A program made the position numbers and the translations under genes. DNA of 64,000 bases from Ancylobacter dichloromethanicus (GTDB taxonomy: Bacteria > Pseudomonadota > Alphaproteobacteria > Rhizobiales > Xanthobacteraceae), in assembly GCF_018390645.1 (NCBI RefSeq), contig NZ_JAHBGC010000017.1:105481-169480 (forward strand). The letters are read 5' to 3'. This document shows, piece after piece, positions 61,101 to 64,000 of this stretch (positions are counted from its first letter, which is position 1; every line of letters begins with the position of its first letter). The notes under the pieces are model-generated. The model was not told the origin of the DNA. It did not search any database and saw only the letters and a program-made list of their open reading frames with translations.

Positions 61101-61786
61101 TCCGCCAGCGAGGTGGTGAAGGTGGGCGAGCCGGTCCAGGGCGTGCCCAGCGCGGTGATCGGCGTGCGGCTCCGCCGCGCATGGCGGGCGGCGTCATACA
61201 CCTCCAGCGGCTCGGCGATGCCGACCGGCCGGGCCGCCAGCTCCGGCAGGCCCGACGCCCCGCCGTCCGGCATCGCCACCGGCAGGCTGGCCGATGTGGC
61301 GTCGCCCGGATAGGCCGAGCCGTCGATCACCCACGCCTTCAACTCCACCTCGCGGCGGGCGCTGGCGCGGCGCAGCAGGCGCAGCACCAGCCACTGGTCC
61401 GGCAGGGCGGGAAAGCGCAGGCTGTTCTCGCCGAGCGATCTGCGCAGCCCGGCGGGAACGATCCAGCGCAGATAGACGCCGCGCTCGCCCTTTTTCGGCC
61501 GCTCGCTCTCGCGCAGCGCCAGCCGGCCGCCCGCTTCCGGCACCGCGCCATGGAACGGGTTCAGCCTGGGGTCTATGAGGGTGCGCAGGCCGGAGACGTA
61601 GCTGGCGCGCGCCCCCTTCCAGCGCAGCGCGGCGCCGCGCTCGGCGGTGTGCCGCGCCAGCAGCAGCTCGCCGGTCTGCGGCGAGGCCTCGCCCTCGATC
61701 ACCAGGGCTTCGAGCTGGAGCGGGACCAGCAACGGCGAGGCCGTCGCCACGAGGGGGCTGGCCGGGCTCACGGCGCGATCTCCCAT
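58115..61786 (-). CDS. Very large protein of unknown function (1,223 residues)
   Basis: The product has no signal peptide or membrane segment. It is rich in Ala, Pro, Arg and Leu, with conserved-looking blocks such as VYLRWIVPAGLRRSLGENSL, NILSWHDGLDDLRDAQERLP, WSPLYIDWDLNWHPSPGGLADW, YDYRQPERTPAAGHEAARRV and RLEHLWVVDDFGQWAEPVSRPEMRVQPHPRSRL. A Pro-Thr dipeptide repeat (PT x6) separates an N-terminal half of about 440 residues from the rest, suggesting two domains. The aromatic-rich middle looks like a real fold. I do not recognise a family. Its start lies inside the end of the upstream gene (19-bp overlap). Confidence 0.82.
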   Translation of the reverse strand: MGDRAVSPASPLVATASPLLVPLQLEALVIEGEASPQTGELLLARHTAERGAALRWKGARASYVSGLRTLIDPRLNPFHGAVPEAGGRLALRESERPKKGERGVYLRWIVPAGLRRSLGENSLRFPALPDQWLVLRLLRRASARREVELKAWVIDGSAYPGDATSASLPVAMPDGGASGLPELAARPVGIAEPLEVYDAARHARRSRTPITALGTPWTGSPTFTTSLAENRNILSWHDGLDDLRDAQERLPALACVSYAVVGWHGAPGDDPLAALPAALADRAGPPAGLQAVLDHLRWALPPGAGAAPGPCLFHGQVAHINFWDAARYRGPLLGAPQSPPAHAGLSPQETRLSVGLGASAPSALSALVSDQCWSDEVDPADRPKWAVLEGHLLGAADPAALDTGERRRLDHPLGFRSLEAGVRHSLVRTGNGADTAPTPTPTPTPTPTSAQEQALARLNERQGALNDEVRALIARGHALRATWRERVIAVRNGTLRPAGRPELLAGLEADLAGFGQDVEAAQGVAARLAADRAALGAGLPAGWSLSPDAEPRFWAAADPVVMLAGLPGASRPALPDPLPCRTLADLVTAAPVVAEEALFPAAALSALAGTLAASGLPRADALAALLGEAVLMEQAVASEAFARAAPFTGQGDWQGWKDALQARFRSGVPGRSMVLVGESGREVRPEALVAVWGQQPWSPLYIDWDLNWHPSPGGLADWTFPTGQEPLHYDYRQPERTPAAGHEAARRVAGRSLMAPMDGRFLTGALEAALAESRLNGGDFAELTRTPLAGQELAGLTAAMRGLNARALTPSPDAAMPWLTVATDRPLQAAMAALAQLAAGLRIAATAPLPPLGASPPGEAAPLDAGWFRLEHLWVVDDFGQWAEPVSRPEMRVQPHPRSRLRLKAEVDDTQCGPFALPPRLVDGARLDVAFIGASPIRGWVYVNRLDHALVVCAGDGRLLGELALLPPGAGAPDARVVWRSLAEPGPVALAGIADPVLAHLAAWLADAAEGATRLARMMQLAEDARRAIRSREAAPEQMLVGRALAVVAARARLQSVRGPAGEAPLDLPLRIGNRRHPQDGLVGHAQGLRFSAFAPIDAVAPARAGFGAASEFVLVMDPLASVEFACGVLPARSASLPTDAVRAALARLEIGFGVGPVLFAGGVPVLPAPASTGGQWVLREPGGATAPVPALAIEPRFDGSPPAAAEGRLILRRPAPVATPEA
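60444..60479. repeat. Hexanucleotide tandem repeat (GTGGGC)6
   Basis: Five perfect GTGGGC units and a sixth GTGGGT run head to tail. On the coding (minus) strand they encode Pro-Thr six times. Because the unit is 6 bp, slippage would change linker length without shifting frame. Confidence 0.95.
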
Positions 61787-63801
61787 ATGAAGGTCTGGCA
61801 GCTACCGCTGCCGACCGACGCGGCGACGAAGGCGGCGGCGGAGAGCGGGTCGGGCGCCGGCCCGGACGGCATGGCGGGCCCGCCCCGCGTTTGGCCGAGC
61901 GCCTGTTCCGCCCGCAGACGCGCCAGCGGGCTGAACCGGCGCTCGGCGTCCGGCTCCGGCACGCCCCTGTGCGGTTCGCCGAGACGCAGGACCAGCCCCT
62001 CGGGCGGCTCCTTGAAGGTGAGCGAGACGATCTGCCCCTCGGCAATGCCCAGCAGGATGTCGCCGGCCAGCCGCTCCAGCCGCAGCGGGCGTGCCGAGGG
62101 CGGCGCGGTGGCGACCACCGTCTCCAGCCCCGGCCAGTCCGACACCAGCGTCGAGCGCAGCAGGAAGCCGGTGCGCGGCCGGTCGAGACCGGTGCCCGGC
62201 GGATCGGGCTCGGCGGCGGCGCGGGCCTCGCAGCGCTCCAGCAGCCGCGACAGCAGCCGGCGCATCGACGGGCCGGCGGCCGCCGCGTCGCCGGTGGCGG
62301 TGCCACTCAGGCTCAGCGCGCCATTGGCCAGTGCCAGCAGCCAGTTGGGGTCGAGATGGAAATAGCGCAGGCTGGCCACCGGCAGCAGGCCCTCGCCCGC
62401 CACCAGATAGGAAAACGGGACGGATTGAAGCGTCATCAGCCCGTGCAGCCAGTCCAGCATCTGCATCGCCGCCCGGAAATAGCCGGGCGTGTCGGCCTCC
62501 TCGGCGGCGGGAGGGGCCGGGTCGGCCGCCCATTCGCGCTGGATCGCGCGCAGATGGGTGCGCATGAAGGTGTCGAGCCGGAACGCCACCTCGCGCGGCC
62601 CGGCATCGTCGGCGATGAAGGCGCGGGTGGCGGCGAGGAAGCCGGGCGAGGCCAGCGCCAGCAGCCGCCCCAACTGCCAGGCGGCGGCATAGGACAGCGT
62701 CAGCGACCCGTCCTCGGGCGACACGATCAGCGCGGCATCGGCATGGGCGAAGGTGTCGACCGGCAGCGGCGGCACCGGCGCAGGGGCGAACGGGCCGCGA
62801 TACCAGGCCAGCGTCGCGCCGCCCCCGGCGGTGCGATACGGCAGCGGCGTGTAGCCGGCGGCGAGTGGGCGTGCCACGCTTTCCGGCGTACCGGGCGGGC
62901 TGGCGAGGCGCAGCAGGCCGGTGTCGAGGCCGCGCGCCGCCGCCGGAAAACTGTGCGCAGCGGCGGGGTCGTGGGTGAAGCGCCAGCGCGTCAGGACCAC
63001 GAGGCGCAGCCGGCCCGGCCCTTCCGGCAGGGATGGCTTCGACGGCGGTGCTCCGCCCGCTTCCTCGACCAGTTCCTCCCAGCCCTCCAGCGAGACCAGC
63101 AGGGCGATGTTGGCGCCCGGCGCGGGAATGCGGCCGGCGCACACCACCGGGAACTCGCCCTCCCCGTGCATCGCCGCGCGCGGCTTGTCGTCCATCGCCA
63201 CCCGCCGCACATGGGCGAGCCGGGCGAGATCGGCGCGCGAGGGGCACAGACGGCGCGCCAAATCGCGGTCGAGATCGAGAATGTTGACGCGCAGGTCCCC
63301 GGCCTCGTTACCCGGCTCCTCGTCCAGCCGCGGCAGCAGCACGGTGCCGTCGGCGCTGCGGCGGCCGGGCGCGAACAGCGCGGTCGGCGCCATCACCCGC
63401 ACCGCCTCCTCGCCGCCCTGGGCCTGGAACTCGGCCTCGGTCAGCAGCAGCAGCGCCATCCAGGGCACGCGCGGGCCCTCGCCCGCCGCCAGCTCCCGCT
63501 CCCAGGGAAGCGCGCGCTTGCGCAGTACGATATGGGCGATGTGCCGGTGGAAATCGCCCATCGCGCCCTGCGCCGGCGAGCGGGCGTGGATGTCGTTCTC
63601 GTCGACCAGAAAGCGCGGGCCGCGCACGACGAAGGCCTCGTCGCGCCGATAATGATGCGCCTGCGGGGTTCCCGCGGGCCGCTCATAGCCGATGCTCTGC
63701 TGCACCACGATGCGGTGCAGGCCGGCGGTCAGCGCCGGGAGATAGGCGTCGTAGAGATCGAGCTTGAGGGCCTCGGGCAGCGGCGCGCCGGGATTCGGCA
63801 T
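61768..63801 (-). CDS. Large protein of unknown function (677 residues)
   Basis: The product starts MPNPGAPLPEALKLDLYDAY and has no signal peptide. Notable blocks are GLHRIVVQQSIGYERPAGTP, FLVDENDIHARSPAQGAMGDFHRHIAHIVLRKRALPW (in pieces), VPWMALLLLTEAEFQAQ, GDLRVNILDLDRDLARRLCP, SYAAAWQLGRLLALASPGF and LASLRYFHLDPNWLLALANGAL-like VASLRYFHLDPNWLLAL. Some of these recall baseplate- or scaffold-type proteins, but I cannot assign a family. It overlaps the start of the 1,223-residue gene by 19 bp, so the genes are coupled. Confidence 0.8.
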   Translation of the reverse strand: MPNPGAPLPEALKLDLYDAYLPALTAGLHRIVVQQSIGYERPAGTPQAHHYRRDEAFVVRGPRFLVDENDIHARSPAQGAMGDFHRHIAHIVLRKRALPWERELAAGEGPRVPWMALLLLTEAEFQAQGGEEAVRVMAPTALFAPGRRSADGTVLLPRLDEEPGNEAGDLRVNILDLDRDLARRLCPSRADLARLAHVRRVAMDDKPRAAMHGEGEFPVVCAGRIPAPGANIALLVSLEGWEELVEEAGGAPPSKPSLPEGPGRLRLVVLTRWRFTHDPAAAHSFPAAARGLDTGLLRLASPPGTPESVARPLAAGYTPLPYRTAGGGATLAWYRGPFAPAPVPPLPVDTFAHADAALIVSPEDGSLTLSYAAAWQLGRLLALASPGFLAATRAFIADDAGPREVAFRLDTFMRTHLRAIQREWAADPAPPAAEEADTPGYFRAAMQMLDWLHGLMTLQSVPFSYLVAGEGLLPVASLRYFHLDPNWLLALANGALSLSGTATGDAAAAGPSMRRLLSRLLERCEARAAAEPDPPGTGLDRPRTGFLLRSTLVSDWPGLETVVATAPPSARPLRLERLAGDILLGIAEGQIVSLTFKEPPEGLVLRLGEPHRGVPEPDAERRFSPLARLRAEQALGQTRGGPAMPSGPAPDPLSAAAFVAASVGSGSCQTFIWEIAP

Positions 63802-63804
63802 GGG

Positions 63805-64000
63805 TCAGGCTCCTTGCTGCCAGCTGGCGTTCATCGGCGGGGCGTGCGGCGCGCGCGCCCAGACATGGCCGGCCGGGTCGGCGGCGGCGCCGAGATCGAC
63901 CGCGAGGCCGAGCCCGCGCAGCGCCTCGGCCATGGCGGCCTGACGCGGCCGGTGGGCGGCGGCGAACGGATCGGGAGTCGCCCGTGCGGAACCGGCCGGC
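63805..64000 (-). CDS. C-terminal end of an unknown protein (partial, runs off right edge)
   Basis: An open minus-strand frame enters from the right edge and ends at the TGA at 63807-63805, 3 bp before the ATG of the 677-residue gene. The 64 visible residues end in AADPAGHVWARAPHAPPMNA and SWQQGA. The spacing and strand make it the upstream member of the same operon. No family can be assigned from so short a piece. Confidence 0.6.
   Translation of the reverse strand, partial: PAGSARATPDPFAAAHRPRQAAMAEALRGLGLAVDLGAAADPAGHVWARAPHAPPMNASWQQGA

Noticed and set aside
58019..62365. A 1,448-codon open frame on the plus strand
   Set aside because: It lies opposite the 880- and 1,223-residue genes, and its translation is Arg/Gly/Ala/His-rich without any domain. 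This is the usual antisense shadow of high-GC coding DNA.

Overview
The window is chromosomal DNA from a GC-rich alphaproteobacterium, most likely of the order Hyphomicrobiales (Rhizobiales). The evidence is a CtrA response regulator, a ChpT phosphotransferase, an EipA/DUF1134 envelope protein, FliJ divergent from ctrA, an aerobic-type CobN/CobW/CobO/CobQ cobalamin set, and interspersed palindromic repeats typical of the group. A Xanthobacteraceae-like host (Ancylobacter/Starkeya/Xanthobacter type) is my guess from overall protein character, not something the sequence proves. I see no rRNA, tRNA, CRISPR array, insertion sequence or intact prophage.

Region 1 (1-8.2 kb) is a vitamin B12 cluster. 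cobN (running off the left edge) and cobW lie on the minus strand behind one cobalamin riboswitch. cbtB-cbtA-cobU-cobO lie on the plus strand behind a second, divergent cobalamin riboswitch. A small TM2 membrane protein, cobQ and convergent cobD follow. Region 2 (8.2-14.6 kb) holds recQ, an MxaD-like SRPBCC protein with a YVTN beta-propeller protein, a thiopurine methyltransferase, a lone cysA and a GNAT acetyltransferase.

Region 3 (14.5-21.2 kb) is a cell-cycle and envelope region: fliJ, ctrA with a promoter region packed with GANTC (CcrM) sites, two small secreted proteins, a CheW-receiver fusion, chpT, cysQ and eipA. Region 4 (21.2-30.2 kb) has a membrane-anchored coiled-coil protein, a SAF-domain oxidoreductase, a DUF2087 protein, a thiOSGE operon behind a TPP riboswitch, and an MHYT-PAS hybrid histidine kinase.

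Region 5 (30.2-49.5 kb) is mainly transport and lipid/envelope functions: a 26-residue membrane peptide, two PAP2 phosphatases, a degenerate Nudix protein, a Bcr/CflA-type MFS exporter, TRAP permeases without a binding protein, an AI-2E family permease, two alpha/beta hydrolases, an RND pump with its adaptor, a glutamate symporter, and a GntP permease with a patatin that may serve polyhydroxybutyrate metabolism.

Region 6 (49.5-64 kb) is accessory in character. It holds a membrane-bound LytTR regulator, a nucleotidyltransferase/ABC exporter pair coupled through a TTGA overlap, and a run of six minus-strand genes. Two of these six encode phage-tail-collar proteins (one ending in a bulb-lectin domain) and four encode large or partial proteins that I do not recognise. 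This last run is the best candidate for an undescribed system in the window.
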